Below, in pieces: positions 42,886 through 53,747 of a DNA stretch of 53,747 nucleotides. The notes under the pieces are model-generated. The model had not been told where the DNA came from and did not search any database. It worked only from the letters and a program-made list of their open reading frames with translations. This stretch comes from Nemertoderma westbladi. Taxonomy: Eukaryota > Xenacoelomorpha > Nemertodermatida > Nemertodermatidae. Position numbers and translations under genes: made by a program. Numbering within the stretch: position 1 is the stretch's first letter; each line of letters opens with the position of its first letter. Location of the stretch: the NCBI GenBank assembly GCA_032718475.1, contig JAUCBJ010006357.1:1-53747 (forward strand). The letters are read 5' to 3'.

Positions 42886-43440
42886 GATAGTGGCAAAGGA
42901 TGTTGGCCCTTAAAAGGACAGTTTTGGTTTGAGTTCAGTTTTGATTATGCCACAGAATCACGACCCTCTCTAAAAGTAACATCTCTGATTCTGTCAACCA
43001 TACGTTTTTCTTCAGAGTCATAGTCATTGAAGATTGCACTGGAACTTGTCATTTTAATTACTTCTGTTAGGCCTAATTCAGTAAAATTAATAAAGAAGCA
43101 CTAATACCGGTAACTGAATACTGTAATATATTGCAATACAGCAAAATTTCAAATTCAGGCAGTAATAACTGTTTAAACAAGCAAACCTGCAAAGCTGATG
43201 ACTAACGCTGGATAAATTATATTTTTTTCATTTGCGATTAAATCAAAAATATTGAAAAGTAAGATAGGTTTAAAGAATACCCTATAAAATTTTTATACGT
43301 TTGTAATGGAACCTAAATTTTTGCATGCAAGCTCAGAATTAAATTCTCTTTTAAATGATATATTACACTAAAGTACATATCTGGCAGTTTTGGCTGGCCA
43401 AGGGGGGGGGGGGGGGGGGCAATCATTATGGAACACCTGG
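42232..43440. mobile_element. TA-flanked inverted-repeat DNA element
   Basis: The left end is CCGGGTGTTCCATAATGATT, followed by a poly-C tract and about 230 bp more. The right end is the inverse (43190-43440), ending ATCATTATGGAACACCTGG. TA lies on both sides (42230-42231 and 43441-43442). Inverted arms of about 250 bp and a TA target duplication suggest a mariner-like non-autonomous element (MITE-like). An internal minus-strand ORF of 35 codons (42945-43052) is too short to call a transposase. The left arm is doubled by the 377-bp duplication. Confidence 0.75.
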
Positions 43441-43442
43441 TA

Positions 43443-43619
43443 GTTATAATAATTACATTTAAAATGTATCAATTAATTTAATCAAACTTATTTCAGTGAC
43501 TTTTATTTAGAAAGTTATTGGTACGTTATAATATGGAATTGCATAAACTTAAATAATTGTACTATTCAAAATTATGCTTAAAGTAATATCAGAACTATAA
43601 AAATGTATTGGAATATGTG
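43443..43619 (+). other. Region upstream of the VLIG gene
   Basis: AT-rich. An in-frame TAA at 43584 precedes the ATG at 43620. ATATCAG at 43586-43592 could be a splice acceptor for an upstream untranslated exon, but this cannot be settled here. No clear TATA box. Confidence 0.4.
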
Positions 43620-46600
43620 ATGGCTGAACAAGGAAATATTGTACCACAGAGCATTTCAGATCAACATGATAATTCCCATTCCCCGCTGAAGCCAGAGTCC
43701 CCCAGCCATAATGTTCCCCAGCATGACTCAAATACGACAGACCCAAATTCGTTATCATCATCTGATCTGTCATTCGTGATACTGGATGGCATGTCATCAC
43801 CTGAAGAATCCAAGAGCATAAATTTTCAAAAGCATCAAGACGATCTGCCATTGAGGAGTTCCGATGATTGCAGTATGAATACTGATGGTAGATCTCGTGA
43901 AGGGCTCTTAAATTCAGGACAATTTGCCCCAGATGACAATGTGAAAATTGAGCTAGGGCAGTTTCTTTCTCACAGCAAACTAAACAAAAACAGATGGCTA
44001 ATGATATTTATTGCAGCAGGTATTTTTTCTTCGAAAGATGTTAGAGCTCATACGAAAGATACTTCTATATATAAGATTATAGTGAGCAGTTGTACGAATG
44101 TTACTACAGAAGAGAAAAACATTATTTTGCAAATGTTCAATATTCCTAATGAGGACTACGTTAATATTTCTCAAAAATTGATTGAGTTTAATTTAGATGC
44201 TAAGTTCTGGAGTGGGATTCTTATCAACGAGTTCTCTATAAGCACTCTTCGAGGTTTGAAAATGATTGGTCCAGAAAATTTTCATAGATTAAGTTCGTTT
44301 GCAAAGTGTGACTACGAACAAAGATGCATTAAATTACTGCTAAATATTCCAACTGACTTTAAAAGTTATCGAAATTTACAGTTATGCAAAGCAATGGATA
44401 GATATAACATCATTACCAAATCTATTCAAGATCTCGACAGTGAAGGAGTTGAAAACGAGAAATTGTTATTTTTACAACAATCAATCATGGAAATGCTACA
44501 AATACCGGGTGAAGATGATAATACATGTTGCAAAATTATTGAATTTATCAGAAACCAAATTGCCAAAGACAATAATGTTAGTAATAAATCGGAATGCGCA
44601 TCCGAATTGAATGATGGGACCTTATTAGCGAATTTAGCTTTGCGAGGTATAACAATTGATGATAACATTTTACATCAGATGGAACAGAGAAAAGTTATGT
44701 TATCCTGCCCAAACCCGAATTGGTCTATTCCAACTTTAGAACCTATTGAATTCACCCAATCATTTTACACGAAATTACATGAAGAACTATTTTGGAAATG
44801 GATGACAAATTTTGGGGTTTCCAATTATGTAGTGAATAAAGACAAACTTAAAGAATGCATTAGGACAGATTTAGATACAGATGTGGGAAACAATTACATT
44901 AGCACAATCAAAGTGAAGCTGCTGCCACTGGCCAGTATAAAACTGAATATGTTATCTAGTGAAGTTATCGAGTTAATAAAGGATATAGTCAATAAACTTG
45001 AAGGTGAAAATTTAGATTTAGCTAGGAAGCTCTGCTTAAATATATTTTCCCAATTTGGAACACATGCATTTGCAGGGCCAATACATTTCGGTGGATTCTA
45101 TTCATGGAAATTATCTACTGTTGGATTTTCCACTTATGATAGGCATAAGCTAGAAAAAGATCAGAAATCAAAACTCAATGAAATTGTAAGAAATTCGGTA
45201 TTGTCACCATCTTCATTAACTATGGAAAAGGAAAATGTTCCCTCTGGATTTGTGACATCACAATGGACATATGAAACCCGAAGCAGTTTCTCCCCTGAAA
45301 CTTGTGGTGAAATTCAATACTTTAAGTGGTGGCATACACTAGCGACAGATACCAGTACGTGGTCTGTAATATGCAGGGATATAATTCCAACTCCAATATG
45401 GCAAATTATACTCAACCATTATACTAACCAGAATTTTAGCTTTAATGTCCCACGAAAAGTAGCAAATTTTCTAAGAATGACTTGGGAAGACATGGTCACA
45501 TTTTCATCAGCACTTATCCAGAGTAATAACTTTTCTCAAGTAAAGCAAATAATCGCTGAAATCATGCAGCATTCCCACTACTGTTTAACTAAATGCTCAT
45601 ATGAGAATGAGGTGTTAGAGGTACTATTTGAGATGATTAAAATGAGAGAAGAAATAGTATCCCTGTCTGGGAATTCAGAAATTTGGCCATATGAAGTTTT
45701 GCCTAAACCAAAATTTATCGAAATGATTTTAACACTTGATAATATGGCCCAAAATTCTTCTAGTAGGATTCCTGATGTTGTTTCAAGTCTTGTAACTAAT
45801 GAAGACATTAAAGTACTTTCATTGGTAAATCCAAGCAATATATTTGAGACATATAGGAATATGTCTGCTAAAATGAATGCTATATCAGATTCAAAAGCTC
45901 CATTAATACCTCATACAATCCATGAGTTTATATCAGCCCTGCAAGGTTTGTTAAATGTAAAGAGCAATAAAATGTATACTGGTTTTATTGACATGACAGA
46001 AATAATTAAAGTTAAAACTGTTCTGCAACATTTTGTTTCTCTTATTGCTAAGGATAAAGTGATTGAGAGGAAACTGTGGTTGCAATTGTTATTGTACCAA
46101 ATCAATTATAACCATGTTACTTTAGAGTTTGATAGTACATTTAATATAAGTAAATTGAAGTACCTTCATGATAATATTGAATGTATGTGGGCTAAACTAG
46201 AAATTTGGCATAAAGGAGGAGCCAAATCAATCATAAAAGCTTATTTGATTAAGCAAGTATTACAGTGCTATATACTAGAATATCACTTGCCAGATGAGAA
46301 GACGTTGCTAATCACTAAATTAGTAGATTGTAGCAATCTAGTTGATGAAGATGATGATGTTTTCACTAAGACAATGAAATTTCTAGAGAAAAGTAGAGAT
46401 GTAGATTACTTTGAGAATATGTTAGATGATATAATAAATGGTTATACCCCCAGCATTCCCAATAGTGATGATATATTAGATAATAAACATATGTCACCCT
46501 TGTCCAGCATATTTGCCTCTGAATGGAATAGTGATTCATCTCCACCTCCTGATAAACACAATGATGTAGATCTAGAAGTTATTGTTGTTGAAATTCTAAA

Positions 46601-49600
46601 CAAGTTAGGTTTGGAAGATTATATTACAACTAAAATGACATTAAATGATGCTCTTACGATAAAGGAAATAGTTGGCCGTATACGGGATTGGAAACATGTG
46701 CCACAATATATAATCAACAAGATTATAATGTTGGACCATAGAATAATTATTCAACCTGGAATTTCTAATAGCAATATAAATGATAATTCGAATAACATTG
46801 CCAACATATCAACACTGGATGATATGATAATGATATGTGAAAATGAAAATGAAAATGAAAACAGCAAAAACTCAGCAATAACTGATATGGGTGTTCAATT
46901 TATGGACATTATGCTTTGCATTATATTTTGCTGTGATAATTTTCTACGGCAAACAATATTTACAAAAATGTCAATGTGTCAGTTAGCTGTACCACTGCTG
47001 CTGCCACCAGTTTTGAATAACTCTCATGCCACTTATTTATTATGGGCATTGCGTGGCATTAAAAAGAAATGGCACTCCTCATCAACCAACACATCTGTTG
47101 AAGAGAGTATTGTTTCTGCAGAAATACCTATTATAAGCTCAGTTAAATTTGGAGAACTATCTGCCGGATTTTCCAAATCAGATATTTTAAACAAGGTCTT
47201 AAATGACCAAAGTCAACATAATACTTTCTTCCACCAAGGTTTGCAAACCAACTCATCCAAGCGTTCCATTGTTGATGGTCTTATTGAATTAAGTTGGTAT
47301 TTACCAAAAGACAAATGCACTAAAAATGTGGCAGATACATTAAACTTTGCTTCAACATTTTGTAATCTAAGAGGACAGTTTGATTACAGTGAACCAAGTT
47401 TTAATTTGCTGCTTAAAATGTCATCACTATTTCTTATATATATTACGCATTCTACATGGAGTAAAGATATAAAGGATAAAATTTTGCAGATTTCTCAAAC
47501 TTCAGCTAGAATTATATTTATAGTCGATAGTACACAAAATTTATTCTCGAAAGAAAATATTATATTTATCTCAAAAAACAGAGATATTATTGAAAGTGGG
47601 AGGAGAAAATTTTACATCGCATTTTATGATTTACGTTATGTGATGGAATTAGTTAAAAATATACGACGTCACATCAATGAAATTATTACAGATATAGAGC
47701 AGCATATTCCAAAAACCAAATATATAAGTCTTGAAAAACTTAAAGACTTCACAGAAGATGTTTCTGGAATAGTTGTAGATGAAAATATTGATGAATGTTC
47801 GAAAGGGTTTGCAATGGCTGATGATGTAATGAAGGATATAAAACCAAACTACACAAACAAAACGCTTTTATTGCCATTACAGATGAAAACTGAGGGCCTA
47901 GCTAATGAGGAACGTGAACGGAGGAGAATGCATAAAATTGGATACAGTACAGTAAAAGAACATTCTGAAAAAGTACAAAATAAAATTGATAAATTAAGAA
48001 AGGATCAACTCAGATTGGCGAGAGATTACTTACCAAAATCAGTTACAACCTTTTTATCATGTTTATATCACAGTAAAGGTGATGAAAGAAGATACTTCTT
48101 GGAATGGTTACAATTTAAGTTGGATACTTTATGTCAAAAGAACCTTCCAGCATTACATATATTGTATAAGAAACTTTGGGATACAGTTTGTGAAATGAAA
48201 CATAAAGGTGAATTGGGTGAAAAGTTGAGGTATAATGAAAGTCGGTTAAATGATGTCCATGATAAACTTATTGAGAGTTCATTGGGCCTTGAACATTTTA
48301 TGCGAGAAATTGGACAGGTTTTTGAAGCTGCCAATTACAACCAAGTTATTCATCCTGAAATTCCAAGACTTCCTGAGATCGCTGCAACAATTCTAATCGA
48401 AGGATATCCATTGGAAATAATGGATGGTGATGCATCGCACGTGCCTATTACTTGGCTTCAAGCAGTATTCCATAGTCTCAATAAGAATCTTGGTGATGCC
48501 AATTTTTTTCTTTTATCCATTCTTGGAGTACAAAGTACAGGAAAATCAACATTATTGAACACAATGTTTGGACTTAAATTTGCAGTAAGTGCGGGACGTT
48601 GCACAAGAGGAATATTTATGCAACTCATAAAAATTGACTGCGAATTAGCAAAATTGACTCATTGTGAATATATTCTGATAATTGATACTGAAGGTTTAAG
48701 GGCACCTGAACTAACATATTTAGATTCAAAAAATCATGACAATGAATTGGCAGCATTGGCCATCGGATTAGCTGATGTAACCCTTATAAATATATATGGA
48801 GAAAGCCCTGCAGATATGAAAGATGTTCTTCAAATCTCAGTATCTGCCTTTATGAGAATGAAGCAAGTAAAGTTCAACCCCAGTTGTCGGTTTGTGCATC
48901 AAAATGTGGCAGATGTGTCTGCAAGTGATAGATTAATGACACAGAGACGCCACCTAAAACAGGTTCTTGATGAAATGACAACAATTGCGGCATTTCAACA
49001 AGAATGTGGAGATCAATTTAGGTCATTTAGTGATGTGATACATTTTGAAGAAAACAAACACACTTTTAACATGTCTTCCTTTTGGCATGGAGATCCGCCC
49101 ATGGCTCCACCTAATACCGGGTATAGCGAGTGTGTGGAAAAGGTGAAATATGAACTTTTAGACTTCATGAAAACTTCCAACCACAAATTTTTAACATTGA
49201 ATGAAATAATAAACCACCTTAATAATCTCTGGGAAGCGATTCTAAATGAAAATTTTGTTTTCAGTTTTCGAAACGGTTTAGAAATACAAGCCTATAATAT
49301 TTTGGAAACTGAGTTTGCATTTCAAAAGTCTAAAGTGAGATATGAAATGTTAGACTGGGAAAAAGAAGCCACAAATCTTTTAGAAAGTTTACCTGAAAAT
49401 GAAATTGATGACTTGTGGGTTGAGAAATGTTCAGAATTGCATGATAAAGTAGAGAATTTGGGTAATGAACTTCTTCATGAGATGGAAACATTTTTTGACA
49501 AAAACGAATCCCGTGGGTTATTAGATGAATGGCGATTTAAGATTGAGAAACAAATTTCCGAGATGCGAAGTGAAATATATGATTCAGCTCATAAGCAATG

Positions 49601-50939
49601 TACATTGTTAATCAACCAGAAAAGAGTGTTTGCTGAGGTAGATAACTTGATAAAAGTTCAAGAAAATCAACTTCTTATTAAAGCAAGAATAGCTGTGGAT
49701 GAAATAGAAGGAACGGAGCTTGAAGGAAAAGAAATTAGACAACACTTTGAAGAACTCTGGGATGAATGGAAAAAAGGAATACCTCTTGCAAAGCAACATA
49801 AACCAAACATTGAATCTGAGTTAACTGCTATGCTTGTTAATGAATTTGGTAAATCTCTGAATATGGGACCTCTTATAAAACCTAATCTTCTAGAAAGGAG
49901 TAATTACTTTCTATTTAACCACCATGATCATATCAAACAAGCTGGAACTTCAGGTAAAGCAAGACGACTGACTAGGCTTACAGACGATTGCAGTGATAAA
50001 GTATTGTTATGTTCTACCCAATATTTTGAAAGAATTAAGAATGATATTCTAACATATCTAAGTGTTTATGAAGAGGAAAGGCATGCTTATAGTAGTAATT
50101 ATGGTCACACTTTACTAGCGCAGATAAAGTGTTTTACCAGTGACGAACAAACAATTGAATATGGATTTTGTTTCAAAACAGTATTCAAGGCTGAATTTTC
50201 GGTATATATAATGGCGAAAGCATTGCAAATTTTTCAAAAGATGCAATTAAACTACAATGAAAAACAAGATCCTATGGAATATTTCTCTAAACGTAAGGAA
50301 GAATTATATAATTTATTTCTTAATTGGTGTCGAAAAATGAAAGATGAAAAAATAGCTTCAGTGCAAATTTCCACCCTAATTCAAACAGCTATTAATAAAG
50401 ATATGTTGAAGTCTTTGGGAAAGAAAATTGCAATTGATGTTCAAGATAGAAAAGGTGCAGCGATATTTGCGAGCAAAATGGCAATTCATTCACAGATGCT
50501 GTTAGATCTCGGCAGAAGTGGTATTTTTAATAATTTTCTTCCATATTTAGAAGATCCATTTCTTGCAATGAGACACTGGATAGAGAAGTGTGTAACAGAT
50601 TTAATACAAGAGGCACAAGGTAATAGATTACTCGTGCTCGCAAAGCTACATTTAGAGGAGGTGACAAGTCATGTTAAAAGAGACATGTTCGAGATAATTT
50701 CTAAAAATCAAGAGCTAGAAATTTTAGATATTTTCAAGTTATTCAGGAATAAAGTACAAAATCAAAGCAGCTACCTGTCCCTCACAGGTAGTCAGGCAAT
50801 CTGCAACATTTTGGATAAATTATCGCATGTTGATCTGACATCATTCTATTACCAATTTGAAAGTGACATGAGTGGCGTATTTGAGACATTTGTTCTACAA
50901 TTCCAAGAATGGTCCCTAGACCCGCATATTATAAATGAG
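43620..50939 (+). CDS. Interferon-inducible very large GTPase (VLIG/GVIN-like), exon 1
   Basis: 2440 codons in one exon, starting at the first ATG after an in-frame stop. Residues 1-110 are Ser/Asp/Asn-rich. Residues about 470-620 contain QFGTHAFAGPIHFGGFYSWK (FGTH at 479-482), a MACPF-like signature known from this family, then TWSVICRDIIPTPIWQII. A conserved block SCLYHSKGDERRYFLEWLQF starts at 1480. The G domain has P-loop GVQSTGKST (1636-1644), DTEG (1689-1692) and FVHQNVAD (1758-1765) in place of a classical NKxD motif, as in VLIG proteins. The rest (1850-2440) is helical. Vertebrate relatives are interferon-induced, cytosolic and nuclear, with poorly defined roles in immunity and cell-autonomous defence; an invertebrate role is inferred only. 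The exon ends in phase 0 at GAG|GTGAGT. The open frame past 50939 is intronic repeat. Confidence 0.92.
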
Positions 50940-50951
50940 GTGAGTTTAATC

Positions 50952-52617
50952 GAATGTAGGACAATTCGGTCCCGGACAATTCCCTCCCGGACAATTCGGT
51001 CCCAGACAATTCGGTCCCGGACAATTCGGTCCCAAAACACTAAATAAATGGGACCGAATTGTCCTAGGACCGAATTGTCCTAGGAAAGAATTGTCCGGGA
51101 CCGAATTGTCCGGTTCCTGATAGCAACTTTTTAGTGCTTTTTTGATATTGGTGAATGTTCTAGAACATTAGTAGAGATATTTGTTATGGTAGCTGGTGTT
51201 ATTTACTTGCTAGAATTTTTTGAAATTTTAAAAATACTGTATTTTTTTTATTTTTGTTATTGGTAGTGTTCGAGAACATTATTATATATTATTAATTAAT
51301 GTGTAGCTAGTGTGTTTTTTTTACTAGCTAGCATTTCCTTGAAATTATAAAAACACTTGTGAAAACATTGATATTTCAGGATTAGGCCTAAACTGTTGCT
51401 GATTATATTAATTACCAAAAATATTGATGATATCATAACAGTCCCTGAATGAGATCCAGCTATTATCTAGGATAATAATTTAGGCTTGTTACCAACCAAC
51501 AACACATACAGTATACATACGCAATATATATAAAAAATCAGTTTTAAACATTTTTGTCATGAAAACCAATATGTGACGTCATACAATATTGCGGTGGATG
51601 GGTGTTGTAATTAATTTAATATCATTTTAAATTGTTAAACGTGGTGCACAATGTGTCACCCTTATGTAATACTGTTTGTATAGTGACAACATACTAGCCA
51701 CATTCTGTACACCACATCGACTACATTCAATATCAGACCGTTAATTAACAATTAATTAAGGTCATGTTGATGCCTATGTGAATACTACAGATAAAAAGGC
51801 TTTGCCATGTTTGGCAGAATGCCCTCACTCTCTTCCAAGCTCTGTCACTGTACATACAGTAGAGGCTTATTTACATGTTTAGTACAGTAGATTATTCTTA
51901 AGTTAATATAATCAATTAAAGTCATCTTTCAATTCATTTTCAATTCATGGAGAGCGGCAATAACTTGGGCTTACTTTACTTACTTACTTCTATGACAAAT
52001 AATAATAATAAATAATTCACAAGCTCCATAAAAACACCATAGCTACCATAACTAATAGTGTTAACAAAAACACTAGCTACCATATAATAATATATATTAA
52101 TGTTCTAGAATATTCACCATTATATAGTACCAATTAAATTTGGTCCCGGACAATTCGGTCCCGGACAATTCGGTCCCGGACAATTTGGTCCCGGACAATT
52201 TGGTCCCGGACAATTCGGTCCCGGACAATTCGGTCCCGGACAATTCGGTCCCGGACAATTTGGTCCCGGATAATTCGGTCCCGGACAATTCGGTCCCGGT
52301 CAATTCGGTCCCGGACAATTCGGTCCCATTAATATGCATGTTTTGGGACCGAATTGTCCTAGTCAGTATCCGGACAATTCGGTCCCGGACAATTCGGTCC
52401 CATTAATATGCATGTTTTGGGACCGAATATTCCTCGTCAGTATCCGGACAATTCGGTCCCGGACAATTCGGTCGCGGACAATTCGGTCTGAAAACACAAA
52501 ATTAATGGGACCGAATGGTCCGGGACCGAATGGTCCGGGACCGAATTGTCCGGGAACGAATTGTCCGGGACCGAAATGTCCGGAACGAATTGTCCGGGAC
52601 CGAATTGTCCTGCTTCC
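50952..52617. mobile_element. Foldback transposon-like element with 15-bp subterminal repeats
   Basis: Both ends are arrays of GGACAATTCGGTCCC, first direct then inverted: left 50959-51115, right 52138-52612. The very ends are also inverted (GAATGTAGGACAATTCGG on the left, GGAAGCAGGACAATTCGG as reverse complement on the right). Inner arms are inverted too (GGTGAATGTTCTAGAACATT near 51150; AATGTTCTAGAATATTCACC near 52100, and AGCTACCAT). A 9-bp direct repeat AGTTTAATC flanks it (50943-50951 and 52618-52626). Long modular inverted repeats with 9-bp target duplications are what foldback elements show. No transposase ORF; the 1-kb core is AT-rich and non-coding. Confidence 0.8.
52138..52612. repeat. 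Palindromic 15-bp repeat array (right arm of the foldback element)
   Basis: About 13 direct copies of the 15-bp unit (52141-52328), then a twice-repeated module in which CATTAATATGCATGTTTT separates direct from inverted copies (about 52328-52445), then direct copies to 52488, a spacer GAAAACACAAAATTAAT, and about seven inverted copies. Because the unit length is divisible by 3, long artefactual open frames with a period of 5 residues occur on both strands. Confidence 0.93.
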
Positions 52618-53305
52618 AGTTTAATCAGTGTCACTGCAATTAAATATTTTATCTATCAATTGACAACAACTTGAAACCCAAATCATGATTGAGATAACCA
52701 CGTAAATTTGAACTAATTATTTCATATTTCATTCATTTCATTATTTCATGTATAATTTATCATAGCATTTTACAGCAATTACATATAAATCACAGCATTT
52801 CATCAAAAGTGGATAAGTACGAGAACTATGATATATGGTTGTAATCATGTAAAGAAATGATTTTCAATATGTATTAAATTGTATTAAACACCTGAAACAA
52901 CTTTCCTTCCAATAAATAATTGATTGAACATCTCAACAATTTGAATAAGAGCTTATGGTGCTTATTTCGTTCTTTGTTGTACAAAACATATCCTACTGAA
53001 GTTGTGTAAATTTGATTTTGGAACCGAAATTGGTACACATTTCAAACTTTCTTAAACCCTTAGTTTGGTTTCAACAGTTTAAAATCTATGTGTTCTGGAA
53101 TACATAATTTGGGCACTAAATATATTATTTTTCCATACAACAACTTTATGTCAAAAACATGCAAACTTTCTTAACCCTTTGTTTGGTTACCACGGTTTCA
53201 AATCTATGCGCAATATATGTCATTATTGTACCGTTACTAATGAATATTAATAATAATCATAAACATATTTTATGATAAATATTCTTCTGATTAATTTGAT
53301 CGCAG

Positions 53306-53747
53306 TTTAGACCTAATCCCATCGATATCATATGCGATCAATTCCTTGGTTGTGAAGAATGCTGTCCATTTTGCAAAGCTCCTTGCGAGCTGACAATGAG
53401 AGGTCATGCAGCTGGTGATGGCTTAGAGGCAACGACTCCACATCGAAGTGAAGTTCACAGATCGCAGTGTTTAACTGGCCAACGATTACAGAACGGTTTT
53501 ATGGATGTAGAGATATGTACAACTCTAGTGGCAGGAAAAAATCAACGATTCAGCAATATTGACACTAAGGTAATAATTAATTTATATATTCCTCCTAACA
53601 TACATTTATACGCTTTAAGCTTTAACTCTAATGATTTAGCTTCAGCCCATCCAGCTGTAATGAGAAATGCTGAGGGAGTAAAAAGGGCGTTGGAAGGTGA
53701 GAGTATACAGGCTTGGGAGTTAGTGTGGCGCGATCCCTGCTTTACAG
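53306..53747 (+). CDS. VLIG-like GTPase, exon 2 (partial, C-terminal Cys/His domain)
   Basis: The acceptor CGCAG lies at 53301-53305. Reading in phase 0 gives an open frame to the window end, with the next-best acceptor (TTTAG, ending 53310) producing an immediate stop. It encodes residues 2441-2587: IICDQFLGCEECCPFCKAPC, with Cys at 2450, 2456, 2459, 2460, 2463 and 2467, and His at 2474, 2486 and 2491 (HRSEVHRSQCLTGQ). This is the zinc-binding-looking C-terminal module shared by VLIG/GVIN proteins. The sequence following (LYALSFNSNDLASAHPAVMR) is not identified. The gene continues beyond the window. Confidence 0.88.

Larger units (their letters stand above)
50940..53305 (+). other. VLIG intron (2366 bp)
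   Basis: GTGAGT donor at 50940 and CGCAG acceptor ending at 53305, phase 0. About 70 percent of it is the foldback element at 50952-52617. The remainder (52627-53300) is AT-rich with no further feature; two similar segments containing TTTCTTAA(A)CCCTT(A/T)GTTTGGTT occur near 53047 and 53168. Confidence 0.85.

Noticed and set aside
42900-42930. Histone gene 3' stem-loop
   Set aside because: The hairpin is only close to the consensus and the preceding ORF does not read as a histone; kept only as a low-interest finding.
50940-51047. Extension of the VLIG protein through 50940 into the repeat
   Set aside because: The extra residues are encoded by the 15-bp foldback repeat and lie after a good GTGAGT donor; exon 2 at 53306 continues the family sequence in phase 0.
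52097-52634. Open frames in the 15-bp repeats (up to 96 codons)
   Set aside because: A 15-bp unit without stops keeps frames open on both strands; no start context or domain.

Overview
This window is nuclear DNA of a metazoan, most likely an aquatic invertebrate. It is AT-rich, intron-containing and gene-poor, and is packed with tandem repeats, tRNA-derived SINE-like units, non-LTR retrotransposons and a BEL/Pao-type LTR element. Nothing in it fixes the phylum. The only convincing host gene is at the right end: a very large GTPase of the interferon-inducible VLIG/GVIN type, with one giant exon (43620-50939) and a second exon (from 53306) that runs off the window.

Layout. 1-2865: an array of about 68 copies of a 42-bp unit that flips orientation near 2659. 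2866-13030: mostly unique AT-rich DNA with a second minisatellite (4480-5785), tRNA-like units, TTATTTACC palindromes and a poly-C tract. 13035-17043: a decayed non-LTR retrotransposon (LINE-A copy 1) with relics of ORF1, endonuclease and reverse transcriptase. 17044-36320: a nested pile. A decayed LTR element (LTR-B: primer-site-like leader near 17700, gag relic at 34924-36320) appears to be split by LINE-A copy 2 (18654-33927, 15-bp target duplication). LINE-A copy 2 is itself split by an 11.05-kb LTR element (LTR-A, 19376-30426, 5-bp target duplication), a LINE-C tail (30488-30835) and a LINE-B fragment (32464-33687, 15-bp target duplication). 36328-43440: more LINE-B pieces, SINE-like units, diverged tandem repeats and a TA-flanked inverted-repeat element. 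43620-end: the VLIG gene, whose single visible intron is mostly a 1666-bp foldback element.

The most unusual object is LTR-A. It reads on the minus strand and has nearly identical LTRs (about nine substitutions in roughly 575 bp), a polypurine tract, a BEL/Pao-type Gag domain and an aspartic protease. I find no reverse transcriptase, RNase H or integrase. In the pol position it has a 46-bp tandem array, followed by a DEDD (RNase D/EXD-like) exonuclease-like ORF. That ORF is joined in frame, through one TAA, to an ORF with three perfect CCHC zinc knuckles. Two long poly-G tracts sit exactly where its Gag reading frames change. I infer a non-autonomous element with captured nucleic-acid-processing genes, presumably mobilised in trans; its function is unknown.

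Limits: all family calls come from reading motifs by eye, with no database search. Boundaries of decayed elements are approximate unless a target duplication is given.
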